Part shown: positions 5,486-15,426 of the stretch, in pieces
Layout of the letters: every line of letters starts with the position of its first letter
How positions within the stretch are numbered: the first letter of the stretch is position 1
Origin: an uncultured bacterium
Lineage (GTDB): Bacteria; Verrucomicrobiota; Kiritimatiellia; CAIKKV01; CAIYGI01
DNA: 50,147 bases
Direction: 5' to 3'
Assembly: GCA_903925685.1 (NCBI GenBank)
Contig: CAIYGI010000154.1
Coordinates: forward strand, 1-50,147
Notes under the pieces: model-generated
Told to the model about the DNA's origin: nothing
Database searches by the model: none
The model's input: only the letters and a program-made list of their open reading frames with translations
Made by a program: the position numbers and the translations under genes

Positions 5486-8400
5486 ATGCCAAAAAGAACC
5501 GATATTAAGAAGGTCATGCTGATCGGCTCGGGGCCGATCGTGATCGGTCAGGCCTGCGAGTTCGACTACTCTGGCGTACAGGCATGCAAGGCGCTGCGCG
5601 AAGAGGGCTACGAGGTGGTGCTGGTCAACAGCAATCCGGCCACGATCATGACCGATCCGGAGTTCGCCGACCGCACCTACATCGAACCGCTGACCTGCGA
5701 TATTCTGCGCGAGATCATCCGACGCGAGCGGCCAGACGCGCTGCTGCCGACGCTGGGCGGACAGACGGCGCTCAACCTGGCGATCGAACTCTGGGACAAG
5801 GGCATTCTCCAGCGTTATGGCGTGGAGATGATCGGCGCCAGCGCCGAGGCGATCCGCAAGGCCGAGGATCGGCAACTGTTCAAGCAGGCCATGATCAAGA
5901 TCGGTCTCGAAGTTCCGGTCAGCGGCGTGGCGCACACCATCGAGGAAGCGCGCCTGGTGCGCGATACGATCGGACGCTATCCGTTGATCATCCGTCCGGG
6001 CTTCACCCTCGGCGGCACCGGCGGCGGGATTGCCTACAACGAGGCCGATTTCGACGAGATCAGCCAGCGCGGTATTTTTTACAGCCCGACTTCCGAGATC
6101 CTGATCGAGGAGTCGGTGCTGGGCTGGAAGGAATTCGAACTCGAGGTCATGCGCGACCGCAAGGACAACTGCGTGATCGTGTGTTCGATCGAAAACGTGG
6201 ATCCCATGGGTGTGCATACCGGCGACAGCATCACTGTGGCGCCGGCGCAGACGCTCACCGACCGCGAGTATCAGCGCATGCGCGACAGTTCGCTGGCCGT
6301 GATGCGCGAAATCGGCGTCGACACCGGCGGATCGAACGTACAGTGGGCGATCGATCCCGCCAACGGGCGCATGGTGATCGTCGAAATGAACCCGCGCGTT
6401 TCGCGATCGAGCGCGCTGGCCTCCAAGGCCACCGGCTTCCCGATCGCCAAGATCGCCGCCAAACTCGCCATTGGATACACCCTGGACGAGCTGCGCAACG
6501 ACATCACGCGCGAAACGCCCGCCTGCTTCGAACCGACAATCGATTACGTTGTCGTCAAGATCCCCCGCTTCACCTTTGAAAAGTTTCCCGGCATCGACAC
6601 CACGCTCGGCACGCAGATGAAGTCCGTGGGCGAGGCCATGAGCATCGGCAAGACCTTCAAGCAGTCGCTGCAGAAGGCCTGCCGTTCGCTCGAAACGGGC
6701 CGTTTCGGTTTCGGCGCGGATGGCAAGGATGCCGGTTGCGAGGCCCTGACCGACCAGCAATTGGAGGCCGAACTGAAACGGCCCAATGCCGAGCGCCTGT
6801 TCCAGGTGCGCGCCGCCTTGCGGCGCGGCTGGACGGTGGAAAGATTGTTTGGCTTGACCAAAATCGACCCCTGGTTCCTGCGCCAATTCGAAGAACTGGC
6901 CGCCTACGAGGATGAAATCCGCGGCGCCGGTTCTCTCGAAGGGCTGGTGCGCGATGCGCCGCTTTTCCGGCAGGCCAAGCAATTCGGCTATTCCGACCGG
7001 CAGATATCGTGGCTGCTGAACACGCAGGAGGCTGCGGTGCGCGCGGCGCGCGAAAAGACGGGGTTGCTGCCGGTGTACGGACTGGTTGACACCTGTGCGG
7101 CCGAATTCGCGGCCTTGACGCCTTACTATTATTCGAGTTACGGCATGCTGGACGAGGTGCGTCCGAGCGCGGGCAGGAAGATCATGATCCTGGGCGGCGG
7201 ACCGAACCGGATCGGGCAGGGGATCGAATTCGACTACTGCTGCGTGCATGCCGCCTTTGCGCTGCATGATGCCGGCTTCGAGACCATCATGGTCAACAGC
7301 AACCCGGAAACGGTCAGCACCGACTACGACACCAGCGACAGGCTTTACTTCGAGCCGCTGACGCTGGAGGACGTGCTCAGCATCTACCGCCGCGAACAGT
7401 GCGAAGGGGTGATCGTGCAGTTCGGCGGACAGACGCCGCTCAAACTGGCCAAGGGGCTGGAGGCCAACGGCGTTCACATCATCGGCACATCGCCCGCCAA
7501 CATCGAAGTGGCGGAGGACCGCAATCTTTTCCAACTGATGCTGCGCCGCCTTGGTCTGCGCCAGCCGGACAACGGCATCGCCACGAACGCGCTCCAGGCC
7601 GAGGCGATCGCCGAGAAAATCGGCTATCCGGTGCTGATGCGGCCTTCGTTCGTTCTCGGCGGGCGCGCCATGGTGATCGTGTACAACGTCGAGATGCTGC
7701 GCCGCTACATGGCGGAGGCGGTGCTGGTCTCCGATGACCGTCCGGTGCTGGTGGACCGCTATCTTGAGAATGCCGTCGAGGTGGATGTGGACTGCATCTC
7801 CGACGGAGAGACTTCGGTGATCGGCGCGATCATGGAGCACGTCGAACTGGCCGGCATTCACTCCGGCGACAGCGCCTGTTCGATTCCTTCGCCGACGCTG
7901 ACAGAGGATGTCAAAAAAGAGATCCGGCGTATGACGCTGGCGATGGCCAAAGAACTCCAGGTCTGCGGACTGATGAACGTACAGTATGCCATCAAGGCCG
8001 GCGAGGTTTATGTGCTCGAGGTGAACCCTCGCGCTTCGCGGACCGTGCCTTTTGTGAGCAAGGCGATCGGCGTGCCGCTGGCCAAACTGGCGGCGCTCGT
8101 GATGGCCGGCCACAAACTGAAGGATTTGGGCTTCACCAGCGAGGCGCATCCGCGCCACTACTCGGTCAAGGAGGCGGTTTTCCCATTTGCCCGCTTCCCC
8201 GGCGCCGATGTGGTGCTGAGTCCGGAGATGAAGTCCACCGGCGAGGTCATGGGCATAGACAGTTCCGCCGAAATGGCCTTTCTCAAAAGCCAGGTGGCCG
8301 CGGGCAACCCGCTGCCGCTCTCCGGCAACGTTTTCCTGAGTATTCGCGAAGAGGACAAGCAGGAGGTGATTCCTCTGGCGCAAAGGCTGACCAAACTGGG

Positions 8401-8773
8401 GTACGGCATTTATGCGACCGCCGGCACCAGCACGCTGCTGCGTAACAACGGCATCAAGACCCAGGCGGTGTTCCGCATTTCCGACGGCCGTCCGAACGTG
8501 ATCGATCTGATCGAGGAGAAGCAGATTCAGTGGATCGTGAACACCCCATCCAGCGGCGCCACGCCGCGCATGGACGAGGTGCGCATGCGATCGCACGCGG
8601 TGATCCGCGGCATTCCGATCACGACCACGATCCACGGCTGGCGCTATGCCCTGGGCGGTCTCGAATGCATGCGCCAGGCCGGACGCATGGAAGTGTGCAG
8701 CATACAGGAATACCATCGCCATTCCCCGCGTCTGAAACTTCCCCGCCTCGCCGCCGAGGGTATGCGAGTCTGA
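5486..8773 (+). CDS. carB: carbamoyl-phosphate synthase large subunit
   Basis: A 1095-residue protein close to the usual 1070-1080. It makes carbamoyl phosphate from ammonia (supplied by CarA), bicarbonate and two ATP, for pyrimidine and arginine synthesis. It opens [20 protein letters not shown] and [13 protein letters not shown], the canonical CarB N-terminus. Two ATP-grasp halves follow (about 1-400 and 560-930), each with its own GGxPNRIGQG- or GSGPIVIGQ-type opening and MNPRxSRSSAL or [11 protein letters not shown] motif, then a C-terminal MGS-like regulatory domain (about 940-1095). I chose ATG 5486 because it gives the conserved N-terminus; the upstream TTG lies in the heptad arm. carA is not in the window, and no Shine-Dalgarno site precedes the gene. 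Confidence 0.97.
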   Translation: MPKRTDIKKVMLIGSGPIVIGQACEFDYSGVQACKALREEGYEVVLVNSNPATIMTDPEFADRTYIEPLTCDILREIIRRERPDALLPTLGGQTALNLAIELWDKGILQRYGVEMIGASAEAIRKAEDRQLFKQAMIKIGLEVPVSGVAHTIEEARLVRDTIGRYPLIIRPGFTLGGTGGGIAYNEADFDEISQRGIFYSPTSEILIEESVLGWKEFELEVMRDRKDNCVIVCSIENVDPMGVHTGDSITVAPAQTLTDREYQRMRDSSLAVMREIGVDTGGSNVQWAIDPANGRMVIVEMNPRVSRSSALASKATGFPIAKIAAKLAIGYTLDELRNDITRETPACFEPTIDYVVVKIPRFTFEKFPGIDTTLGTQMKSVGEAMSIGKTFKQSLQKACRSLETGRFGFGADGKDAGCEALTDQQLEAELKRPNAERLFQVRAALRRGWTVERLFGLTKIDPWFLRQFEELAAYEDEIRGAGSLEGLVRDAPLFRQAKQFGYSDRQISWLLNTQEAAVRAAREKTGLLPVYGLVDTCAAEFAALTPYYYSSYGMLDEVRPSAGRKIMILGGGPNRIGQGIEFDYCCVHAAFALHDAGFETIMVNSNPETVSTDYDTSDRLYFEPLTLEDVLSIYRREQCEGVIVQFGGQTPLKLAKGLEANGVHIIGTSPANIEVAEDRNLFQLMLRRLGLRQPDNGIATNALQAEAIAEKIGYPVLMRPSFVLGGRAMVIVYNVEMLRRYMAEAVLVSDDRPVLVDRYLENAVEVDVDCISDGETSVIGAIMEHVELAGIHSGDSACSIPSPTLTEDVKKEIRRMTLAMAKELQVCGLMNVQYAIKAGEVYVLEVNPRASRTVPFVSKAIGVPLAKLAALVMAGHKLKDLGFTSEAHPRHYSVKEAVFPFARFPGADVVLSPEMKSTGEVMGIDSSAEMAFLKSQVAAGNPLPLSGNVFLSIREEDKQEVIPLAQRLTKLGYGIYATAGTSTLLRNNGIKTQAVFRISDGRPNVIDLIEEKQIQWIVNTPSSGATPRMDEVRMRSHAVIRGIPITTTIHGWRYALGGLECMRQAGRMEVCSIQEYHRHSPRLKLPRLAAEGMRV

Positions 8774-8839
8774 GTTGCCGCGGGTTTGCGGCGTACGGCA
8801 GCCGGCGTTCGATATGAAGATTGAATCTATCGAATATCA

Positions 8840-11821
8840 GTGCGGATCAAAACGTTAATGCTGCGTAACAATCGGATACTCCTGCAAGATGTCGTGGAAA
8901 TCAGCGCCGATCGGGTGCTGAATCCGGGCGCGCTTTCCAACCATGGTGGCGTTCGCAAGGCGGACTGCGTGCTGGTAGTTCTTGCCGCCGGCAAGGGAAC
9001 CCGTTTCGGCACGGCGCCCAAGTGCGTGCAGCCGGTGCGTGGATTGCCGCTGGGCCGCCATTCGATCGACGCTTTTCGCAGCCTGTTTCAAGCCCCCTGC
9101 ATTGGCCTCGTGGGCTATGCGCACGAAGCGGTGATGGCCGGTCTGGGCGCCGACAATATCTACGTTATGAGCGGGAATCCGACGGGCGGCACCGCTTATG
9201 CCGCGCTTGAAGCGTTGTGCGTTCCTGAATTGGAAGAATCCAATGCACTGCTTGTAATCAGCATGGGCGATCGCATCGTGCCGGCATCCATATTTCAGCG
9301 TCTTCTGGAATCGCATCGCGGCGGCGGACGGGAGGCGGACCTGACGCTGCTGTCGCTTCGTTACGAGCCGCCCGCGCAGCACGGCAAGGGGCGCATTGTG
9401 CGCGATCCGGACGGATTGGTCAGGAAGATCGTGGAGCAGCGGGACATCGACGATATCCCAGACCCCGAGGAACGGCGGCAACTGGAGGAGTTGGTGGAGG
9501 GCAACTGTCCGCTTTACGCGGTTCGGGCCCGCACCCTGCGGGAAGGTCTGGGAAAACTCTCCAACCACAACGCGCAGGGCCAGTACTACTTTACGGATCT
9601 GGTGGAATCCATACGCCGCGCTGGCGGTATTGTGCGTGCCGTTACAGCCGGGGAAGAGGATCCCGAATACATAATCTTGTGTTCGGATGTCACACGCCCG
9701 GCTGACCTCGCCCGCCTGGAGTCCATTGTCGCGGCGTTTCCGCTTGGAACCGGAAGCGCGGGGGGGACCGCCGCGGCGGCGGCGGAGGCGATCATGGCTG
9801 AGCGATCAGCCGGGCAGATCGCGTCGATCGCCTGTCAACTGCGCGAGTTGCTGACGTCTGTACACGGCGAGGAGATGGGCTTCATTCCTGGTCGCGCTCT
9901 GGCCATTGGAATATCCGGCGGACGATTCCGCATTGCCTTTATGCATCCCGACATGGGCCGGTTCTATGGGCCGGCCTGGCAGATGCCGACCGGCGCGCTG
10001 GACGCGAATGGCCGGGAACAGATCGTGCTCCTTGCCCAGGTTTCCGAGGATGGACAGATCCACCACTTTCCAGCCAATCCGAAATTCCGCGAGAAAATCG
10101 ATTCGGTCCCGGCGGACGATCCCCAGATGTATCCGGACGAAGCCGTCAACGACGTGTATAAATATGAAGCGTTCGGCACCCGCATGGCGGAGAAGCTGCT
10201 GCTCTCGCTGGGATACTTTTCCGACAATGAAATCCGGACCCGCGAAAAAGATGGCGTCCCGCTGCCGCCGCGTTGCTTGTGGGTTGGGACGAGCATGCGC
10301 CGTCCGTTTTCGCTTATTTGCAATGCCATCGCTTCGCTGCGGACGATGCGCAGCGGTCCGGCAGGCGACCGGATCCAGCGTGCTCTGGGCCGAGACGGCT
10401 TTCGCGGGTTGCGCATTGCTTCCACGGGGAATGTTCCGCAGGGCGGATTTTCAAGTTCCTCCGCCTTGACGGTCGCGGTGAAGAACGCCATCAATGTTCT
10501 GTTTGGGTTGGGCCTGCCCGCCGACACGCTGGTGCATCTGGCCTGCCAGGCCGAATATGGGACCGGCGTCCGGGCCGGCTCGCTCGATCAGGCCACGGAA
10601 CAAAAGGGCAAGTACGGGCAGGGCGCGCTCATTTCATCGAATCCCCGCGACAATTACCGGCTGATCGGTGTCTTTCCGGTGCCCACGGAACGCTTCCGCT
10701 TTCTTTTCCCATACAGCGTGGATCGCGATCAGGAGGCCTGGAAATGGTCGGCCGGTGTGTATGCCGGAACCCCGCATGCGGATCTTCCGACCACGGCGGA
10801 GATGCGTAAACTGACGGGCAAGGCGGCGGAAATCGCCGCCATACTGTGCCGCCTGCCCGCCAACGCCGATTTCTTTTCGCAAATCGAGGAAGATCTGGTT
10901 CGTGACGGGTGTTTGGGCCCTGATGCGGAAGGTTTTGTCCTCAACTCGCTGCGTTGTCTGCCCCTGCTTATTTCCCGCGAAGCGTTACGGGAACGGGTGG
11001 AGGATAATCGCGATTGGTGGAGCGGAGAGCTGCAATCCGTATATGCAATTTCGACAGCACAAGCGCGGGTTCAGACCGATGAATTATTCAAGGCCCTGTT
11101 CTCGGGATGGCGGGAGCCCATGCTGCGCCGGGGGCTGCCTGACGGTTCAATCGCCGAGGAACGGGGAATTCCGCTGCGTGCGATGGTGGCGTATCTGTTC
11201 GTGGAAGTGGCGCGTAATTTCCAGCTCATTCATCATCCCGAGCGCTGGATCGAGACCGTTACCAGATCCCAGCGGGGAGATTGCTGCTATGTCATCGATC
11301 CGTGCCGCCTGCCATCGCGAGTCGAAATGATGCGCGAGCACCCTTGGGACAATGGAAAGGCGGAATTCGAGCGCCTGTCCGCGTGGATCCGTGAAGTTGG
11401 CGCCGCGCCATTCGATTATAACCGCGGACTGGACGACGCATCGCTTGCCGCGCCCGGCAATTTTTCCCTGCATGCGATCGAGGGCGGAAATTTCTTTCGC
11501 GGCCTGGCACTGATTGACCTGGTGGAAGCGATGCTGAAGCGGGCCTTTGGCGCCGAGGCGGTCGCGGTGCGGGTCAACGCCGCCGGACAGGGCGACTACT
11601 TTCAGGTTCATGTGGATTCCAGTCTCGCGGACATGGACGAGGTCAAACATTTCATCCGCAAAGCCTTTTATGAGAGATTCGGGCTCTCGCCTCAGCCGGA
11701 ATTCGTCCAGCCCCATCCCGGGGGCGGCGCCATCGGCGTACGCCTGGATCGTTTGGACGAATTACCGGCCTTGATCGCCCGGCTCGATCACGCAATGCCC
11801 AGCACGGCGCCCTTGAGATAG
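8840..11821 (+). CDS. fused sugar nucleotidyltransferase and GHMP-family sugar kinase
   Basis: A 993-residue two-domain protein. Residues about 42-300 are a GlmU/IspD-like nucleotidyltransferase with VLVVLAAGKGTRFG and a nearby lysine, and the ISMGDRIV strand. Residues about 440-960 are a GHMP kinase with GNVPQGGFSSSSALTVA (about 530-546, ATP loop) and GSLDQATEQKGKYGQG (about 579-594), which resembles galactokinases and fucokinases. Together they could phosphorylate a free sugar at C1 and activate it to an NDP-sugar, analogous to FKP, although FKP has an unrelated nucleotidyltransferase. The substrate is unknown. GTG 8840 and ATG 8858 are both possible starts. The last 34 bp overlap the convergent methyltransferase gene. 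Confidence 0.75.
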   Translation: MRIKTLMLRNNRILLQDVVEISADRVLNPGALSNHGGVRKADCVLVVLAAGKGTRFGTAPKCVQPVRGLPLGRHSIDAFRSLFQAPCIGLVGYAHEAVMAGLGADNIYVMSGNPTGGTAYAALEALCVPELEESNALLVISMGDRIVPASIFQRLLESHRGGGREADLTLLSLRYEPPAQHGKGRIVRDPDGLVRKIVEQRDIDDIPDPEERRQLEELVEGNCPLYAVRARTLREGLGKLSNHNAQGQYYFTDLVESIRRAGGIVRAVTAGEEDPEYIILCSDVTRPADLARLESIVAAFPLGTGSAGGTAAAAAEAIMAERSAGQIASIACQLRELLTSVHGEEMGFIPGRALAIGISGGRFRIAFMHPDMGRFYGPAWQMPTGALDANGREQIVLLAQVSEDGQIHHFPANPKFREKIDSVPADDPQMYPDEAVNDVYKYEAFGTRMAEKLLLSLGYFSDNEIRTREKDGVPLPPRCLWVGTSMRRPFSLICNAIASLRTMRSGPAGDRIQRALGRDGFRGLRIASTGNVPQGGFSSSSALTVAVKNAINVLFGLGLPADTLVHLACQAEYGTGVRAGSLDQATEQKGKYGQGALISSNPRDNYRLIGVFPVPTERFRFLFPYSVDRDQEAWKWSAGVYAGTPHADLPTTAEMRKLTGKAAEIAAILCRLPANADFFSQIEEDLVRDGCLGPDAEGFVLNSLRCLPLLISREALRERVEDNRDWWSGELQSVYAISTAQARVQTDELFKALFSGWREPMLRRGLPDGSIAEERGIPLRAMVAYLFVEVARNFQLIHHPERWIETVTRSQRGDCCYVIDPCRLPSRVEMMREHPWDNGKAEFERLSAWIREVGAAPFDYNRGLDDASLAAPGNFSLHAIEGGNFFRGLALIDLVEAMLKRAFGAEAVAVRVNAAGQGDYFQVHVDSSLADMDEVKHFIRKAFYERFGLSPQPEFVQPHPGGGAIGVRLDRLDELPALIARLDHAMPSTAPLR

Positions 11822-12987
11822 TCGGATTCGGGGAAACCCAGACGGCGGGGATGATCGGGTGGGGCATCGAGGGTTTCGATCAACTGCGCCTCACGTCCGC
11901 TGTCGCGCACGGCGCCTTCCAGCACTTTGGTGAACAGTTCGCGCTCGACCAGTCCGCTGCATGAGAATGTCAGCAGTACGCCGCCGGGGCGGGTCAGTTT
12001 GATTGCGAAAAGGTTGGCGTCTTTGTAGGCGCGCAGGCCCTCCTGCATGCGGTCCTTGCGTGTCACAAGGCGGGGTGGGTCCAGGATCACGAGGTCGAAC
12101 AGTTCGCCGGCCTGATGCAGTTCGCGCAACGCGCTGAAGGCGTCGCCCACGATTGTGCGGTGTCGCGCTGGATCGCAGCCGGGATTGAGCGCCAATTGCG
12201 CGGCGGCCAGCGGCTGCGCCTTGAGCGCGGAGTCCACGGCGACCACTTCCCGCGCGCCGGCGGCCAGGGCCGCAATGCCGAAGGCGTCGGTATAGGCGAA
12301 GACGTTGAGCACCCGCGGCGCACCCAGGCGGCGCACCCAGGCGGCGGCGCGCTGGCGGTTGGCGCTTTGGTCGAGGTAAAAACCGGTCTTATGTCCGTGG
12401 ATGACATCGGCCAGAAACCGGCAGCCGTTTTCGGAAAAGGGCACGCCGCTCTCGGGCGGCGCGGCGCCCCAGAGCAGTCCCTGGCGCGGTTCCAATTCCT
12501 CGTGCCGGCGGACATCCAGATCCGAACGTTCATAAACGGTACGCGGATTGAGCAATGCGACGAGGGCTTCGACGAGCGCGTCGCGCCGCGATTCCCATGG
12601 CGCCGTCGAGCACTGAATCACCACCGTGTCGGCGTAGCGGTCCACAATCAGTCCGGGCAGGCCATCGCTCTCCGAGAACACCAATCGCATGGCTTCGGCA
12701 TCGGCGGGCATCCACTGCCGGCGGCGCTCGATCGCGGCGGCCAGTCGCGCGCGGATGGTTTCGGCGTTCAGCTGCACTCCGGGGCGGTTGGAAAACAAGC
12801 GTGCGCGAATGGAGGACTGGGGGTGTACGGTGGCGCAACCCAGGCAACGGCCGTTGGCGGCGACGATTTCGGCTTCGTCGCACGCGAGGTCCCCTTCAGT
12901 GCGCGCGATGGCGCCTGAGAGAATCCAGGGATGACCGCGGATGATGGGGATGTCACGCGCGGGTTTGAGGTGCAGGGTAAGTTTCAT
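11788..12987 (-). CDS. class I SAM-dependent rRNA (cytosine-C5) methyltransferase, RlmI-like
   Basis: A 399-residue protein. The N-terminus (about 1-75) is a PUA domain (RGHPWILSGAIARTEG). A middle domain has SDGLPGLIVDRYADTVVIQ, and the C-terminal Rossmann domain has FYLDQSANR, VLNVFAYTDAFGIAALAAGA (motif I), LVILDPPRL (motif IV) and TFSCSG with the cysteine expected for m5C chemistry. This is the RlmI/RlmO architecture that methylates 23S rRNA. ATG 12987 is preferred over the TTG 12 bp upstream. It converges on and overlaps the kinase-fusion gene by 34 bp. Confidence 0.9.
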   Translation of the reverse strand: MKLTLHLKPARDIPIIRGHPWILSGAIARTEGDLACDEAEIVAANGRCLGCATVHPQSSIRARLFSNRPGVQLNAETIRARLAAAIERRRQWMPADAEAMRLVFSESDGLPGLIVDRYADTVVIQCSTAPWESRRDALVEALVALLNPRTVYERSDLDVRRHEELEPRQGLLWGAAPPESGVPFSENGCRFLADVIHGHKTGFYLDQSANRQRAAAWVRRLGAPRVLNVFAYTDAFGIAALAAGAREVVAVDSALKAQPLAAAQLALNPGCDPARHRTIVGDAFSALRELHQAGELFDLVILDPPRLVTRKDRMQEGLRAYKDANLFAIKLTRPGGVLLTFSCSGLVERELFTKVLEGAVRDSGREAQLIETLDAPPDHPRRLGFPESDYLKGAVLGIA

Positions 12988-13026
12988 AGGGCGAGTCAAG
13001 CAGATACCGCCCCGCGCGTCAACGTA

Positions 13027-14052
13027 TCACGGATTATCGCGCGCGGATCGCGCGCGGCGGTCGGCCAGAAAGCCGGGCAGGACCATCAGGGCGCCGGGGA
13101 TCTGCGCGCCGAAGACCAGCAGGTAAGATAGCAGCGAAACGCCCAGACTGACCGGCGCGGGCACGCCGGCGCGGCCGAAGAAGTAGAGGAATGCGCCCTC
13201 CTTGATGCCCAGACCGAAGAAGGAAATCGGCAGCAGCGTCATGAAAACGATCATCGGGACGAAGGCGATCTCGCTCATCCACGGCACCGGGTAATGCACG
13301 GCACGGAAGAGGCAGTGGAAGGAAAAAATTCGCAGTCCCTGTACGCCAAAATTAAGCAACATCACCCAGGCCAGCGTGCGGGGCCGGCGGCGATATTCGA
13401 CGATGGCGGCGTGAATCTCGGTCAATTTCAGCAATATCTTGTCGAATAAGTTCCCCAACCGCGGCTGGTGACGTGCCAGCCAGGGGCTCAGCGCGCGCTG
13501 CGCATAGGGCGCCAGGCGCACAGGAAGCGGGGAGAGCGCCAACGCGAGCGCCAGCAGCATGCCGCCGGCCAGCCCCACCACGGTGGCCACCACGGCGCGG
13601 TCGGCCAGCGTGGGGCCGATCCACAATGTGGCCGCGAGCGAGAGCGTCATCAGCGACAGTACGCCGAGGACGCGGTCGGCCAAAAGCGCCCCGGCGGCGT
13701 TGGCCAGGCTGAAGCGTTCCTTGCTCATCAGCCATACGCGCACGGCGTCCGCTCCGAAGCTGGTGGGAATCAGCGCCGCCATGAAGTTGCTTGTGAAAAT
13801 AATGCGCACCACGCGTCCCAGCCTGATGGGCGTGCCCTTGTCGAGCAGCAAAAGTCTCCACTTCAGCGCCATCACCACAGGCTCCGAAAGCACCGCCAGA
13901 AAGGCGGCGGCAAACCAGAATGGGGATACGGAACTGACCTGGCGAACCACATCCTGCCATGGGACGCGGTGGAAGATAAAGACGAAGCAGGCGGCGATAA
14001 ACGCCAGCTTCGCCATGGTGGTCATGGCCTGTTTTAATCTGTGGTGCAACAT
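13027..14052 (-). CDS. lysylphosphatidylglycerol-synthase-TM / flippase-like integral membrane protein
   Basis: A 341-residue polytopic protein of the LPG_synthase_TM (UPF0104, AglD-like) family: AFLAVLSEPVVMALKWRLLL, then FTSNFMAALIPTSFGADAVRVW, listed here as ALIPTSFGADAVRVW, and ISFFGLGIKEGAFLYFF. Around seven to eight membrane segments are visible. Members occur in lipid-linked sugar and aminoacyl-lipid pathways, often as proposed flippases. The neighbouring divergent deacetylase and glycosyltransferase support a surface-glycan role. ATG 14052 is chosen; an in-frame extension to 14139 would cross the divergent promoter. Confidence 0.75.
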   Translation of the reverse strand: MLHHRLKQAMTTMAKLAFIAACFVFIFHRVPWQDVVRQVSSVSPFWFAAAFLAVLSEPVVMALKWRLLLLDKGTPIRLGRVVRIIFTSNFMAALIPTSFGADAVRVWLMSKERFSLANAAGALLADRVLGVLSLMTLSLAATLWIGPTLADRAVVATVVGLAGGMLLALALALSPLPVRLAPYAQRALSPWLARHQPRLGNLFDKILLKLTEIHAAIVEYRRRPRTLAWVMLLNFGVQGLRIFSFHCLFRAVHYPVPWMSEIAFVPMIVFMTLLPISFFGLGIKEGAFLYFFGRAGVPAPVSLGVSLLSYLLVFGAQIPGALMVLPGFLADRRARSARDNP

Positions 14053-14069
14053 GGCTTTCGAACACTTTG

Positions 14070-14099
14070 TTGGATTTTCGAGAATTAATGAAGTAAAAT
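14070..14099 (+). promoter_or_regulatory. promoter of deacetylase gene, predicted leaderless
   Basis: TTGGAT (14070-14075), 18 bp, TAAAAT (14094-14099), then 7 nt to the ATG at 14107. There is no Shine-Dalgarno site. It lies in the 54-bp gap between divergent start codons. Confidence 0.5.
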
Positions 14100-14106
14100 C
14101 GCACGC

Positions 14107-15426
14107 ATGAAAGATGTGCGACGGATTATTGAAGGGCATTTTGCCTCTGCGAGCAAGTTTTGCACGCTGTCAGCTTCGATCGTTAGCGCTGTATTTGCGC
14201 TGGCAGGATGTCGTGGACCGGAACTGCTGCCGTTCCGGCCTCAAGCGGGCGATCTTGTAAGTTATGTGCCTGTCTCAGGGCGCGTGGTGGCGCTTACCTT
14301 CGACGATGGTCCGAACGAGCCCTATACCTCGCAGGTGCTCGACGTTCTCGACCGCGAGTCGGTGCGGGCGACTTTTTTCCTCGTCGGCACCAACGTTGAA
14401 CGCAGTCCTGACACCGTGCGGCGGATGGTTCAGGCCGGCCATGCCATCGGCAACCATTCCTACGACCATCCGCGCTTCGATCAGATTTCGTATGCGGCGC
14501 GGCGTGACGAAATTCGCCGCGGCGCCGACGCCATCGCCGCCGTGACGGGTGTGCGTCCGGTATTGTTTCGCGATCCATTCGGCATCTTCGGACCGGATGA
14601 GGAGTCGGGCACCAACGCTGTTGGAGTCACAGCCTCCGACCGCCGTTATCGTGGGTTGGCCGGACTGTGCCGGGCAGAGAACCAGATCAATGTGGGCGTC
14701 TCGGTGCATGCCTACGACTGGCATAACGATCCGCCGGAAGTCATGTCGGAGTACATGCTGCGGCGGGTGAGTCCGGGCGCCATTCTCTTGCTGCACGATG
14801 GACACGATGTCCAGTTGGGATTCAACCGCGCCGTGGCGGTCAAGGTTTTGGAACAGGTGCTGGCGGCGCTCAAGGCGCGCGGTTACACCTTTGTCACCGT
14901 GCCGGAGTTGATCGCCCGCGCCGAGGCGCCGCAGGCGGCCTTCGATCGCGGCGTCTCGCTGCTGGGAATCGGCGCGCCGGACGGCGCCGTAGCGCCGGGC
15001 GGACGTCTGCTGCTGCGGTGTTACTGGTCTGTGCCCGCGGAGGCGGAGTCTTCCGCGTTGGTCGGATTCGTCCACCTGCGCCAGCGCGGACACATGCTGG
15101 CGCAGTCCGATAATGTTCTTTCGGACGGGTCGGACATGTGGGCGCAGGTTTTGGAAGTGCCGCTGGTCGTTCCCGACCGCGCCGCGCCGGGCGCATGTGA
15201 ATTGTCGGTGGGCGCGACCTGGCGCGAGGGCACGGGCTCCGCCCGCCGTCTGGCGGTGAGCAGTTCCCTGTCCGTGCATCGCCGCGCCGTTCTGCTTCCC
15301 TATGCCGTGCGCATCGCCGCGCCGTCCCCGAACACAGCCGGAACCGATTCGTCTTCCACCCTCCACCCTCCAACTTCCACCCTCCACCTTCCCGCGCCGA
15401 CCGCGGCCGGAGCCGGTCGGTCATGA
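14107..15426 (+). CDS. NodB-type polysaccharide deacetylase lipoprotein with C-terminal accessory domain
   Basis: A 439-residue protein. Residues 1-35 are a lipoprotein signal with lipobox FALAGC. Residues about 55-275 are a carbohydrate esterase family 4 domain: VVALTFDDGPNEPYTSQVL, the HSYDHPRF histidine pair, FRDPFGIF and the ILLLHDGHD histidine. It would remove acetyl groups from peptidoglycan or an exported polymer. The usual R-P-P-Y is DPFG here. Residues about 285-420 form a separate beta-rich domain. The last 25 residues come from six CTCCACC/TTCCACC heptads read in frame, followed by an ATGA overlap with the glycosyltransferase. Outer-membrane anchoring is inferred. Confidence 0.85.
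   Translation: MKDVRRIIEGHFASASKFCTLSASIVSAVFALAGCRGPELLPFRPQAGDLVSYVPVSGRVVALTFDDGPNEPYTSQVLDVLDRESVRATFFLVGTNVERSPDTVRRMVQAGHAIGNHSYDHPRFDQISYAARRDEIRRGADAIAAVTGVRPVLFRDPFGIFGPDEESGTNAVGVTASDRRYRGLAGLCRAENQINVGVSVHAYDWHNDPPEVMSEYMLRRVSPGAILLLHDGHDVQLGFNRAVAVKVLEQVLAALKARGYTFVTVPELIARAEAPQAAFDRGVSLLGIGAPDGAVAPGGRLLLRCYWSVPAEAESSALVGFVHLRQRGHMLAQSDNVLSDGSDMWAQVLEVPLVVPDRAAPGACELSVGATWREGTGSARRLAVSSSLSVHRRAVLLPYAVRIAAPSPNTAGTDSSSTLHPPTSTLHLPAPTAAGAGRS
15354..15395. repeat. heptad tract inside a coding sequence
   Basis: Six units, TTCCACC CTCCACC CTCCAAC TTCCACC..., without interruption. They encode a Ser/Thr/Leu/Pro-rich tail of the deacetylase. The same unit occurs at 20274-20301 and 30042-30062. 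Confidence 0.95.

Noticed and set aside
5459-8722. 1087-codon open frame on the minus strand opposite carB
   Set aside because: It is the mirror of carB's high-GC third positions: His/Arg/Gln-rich, no motif, no start signal. carB itself is certain.
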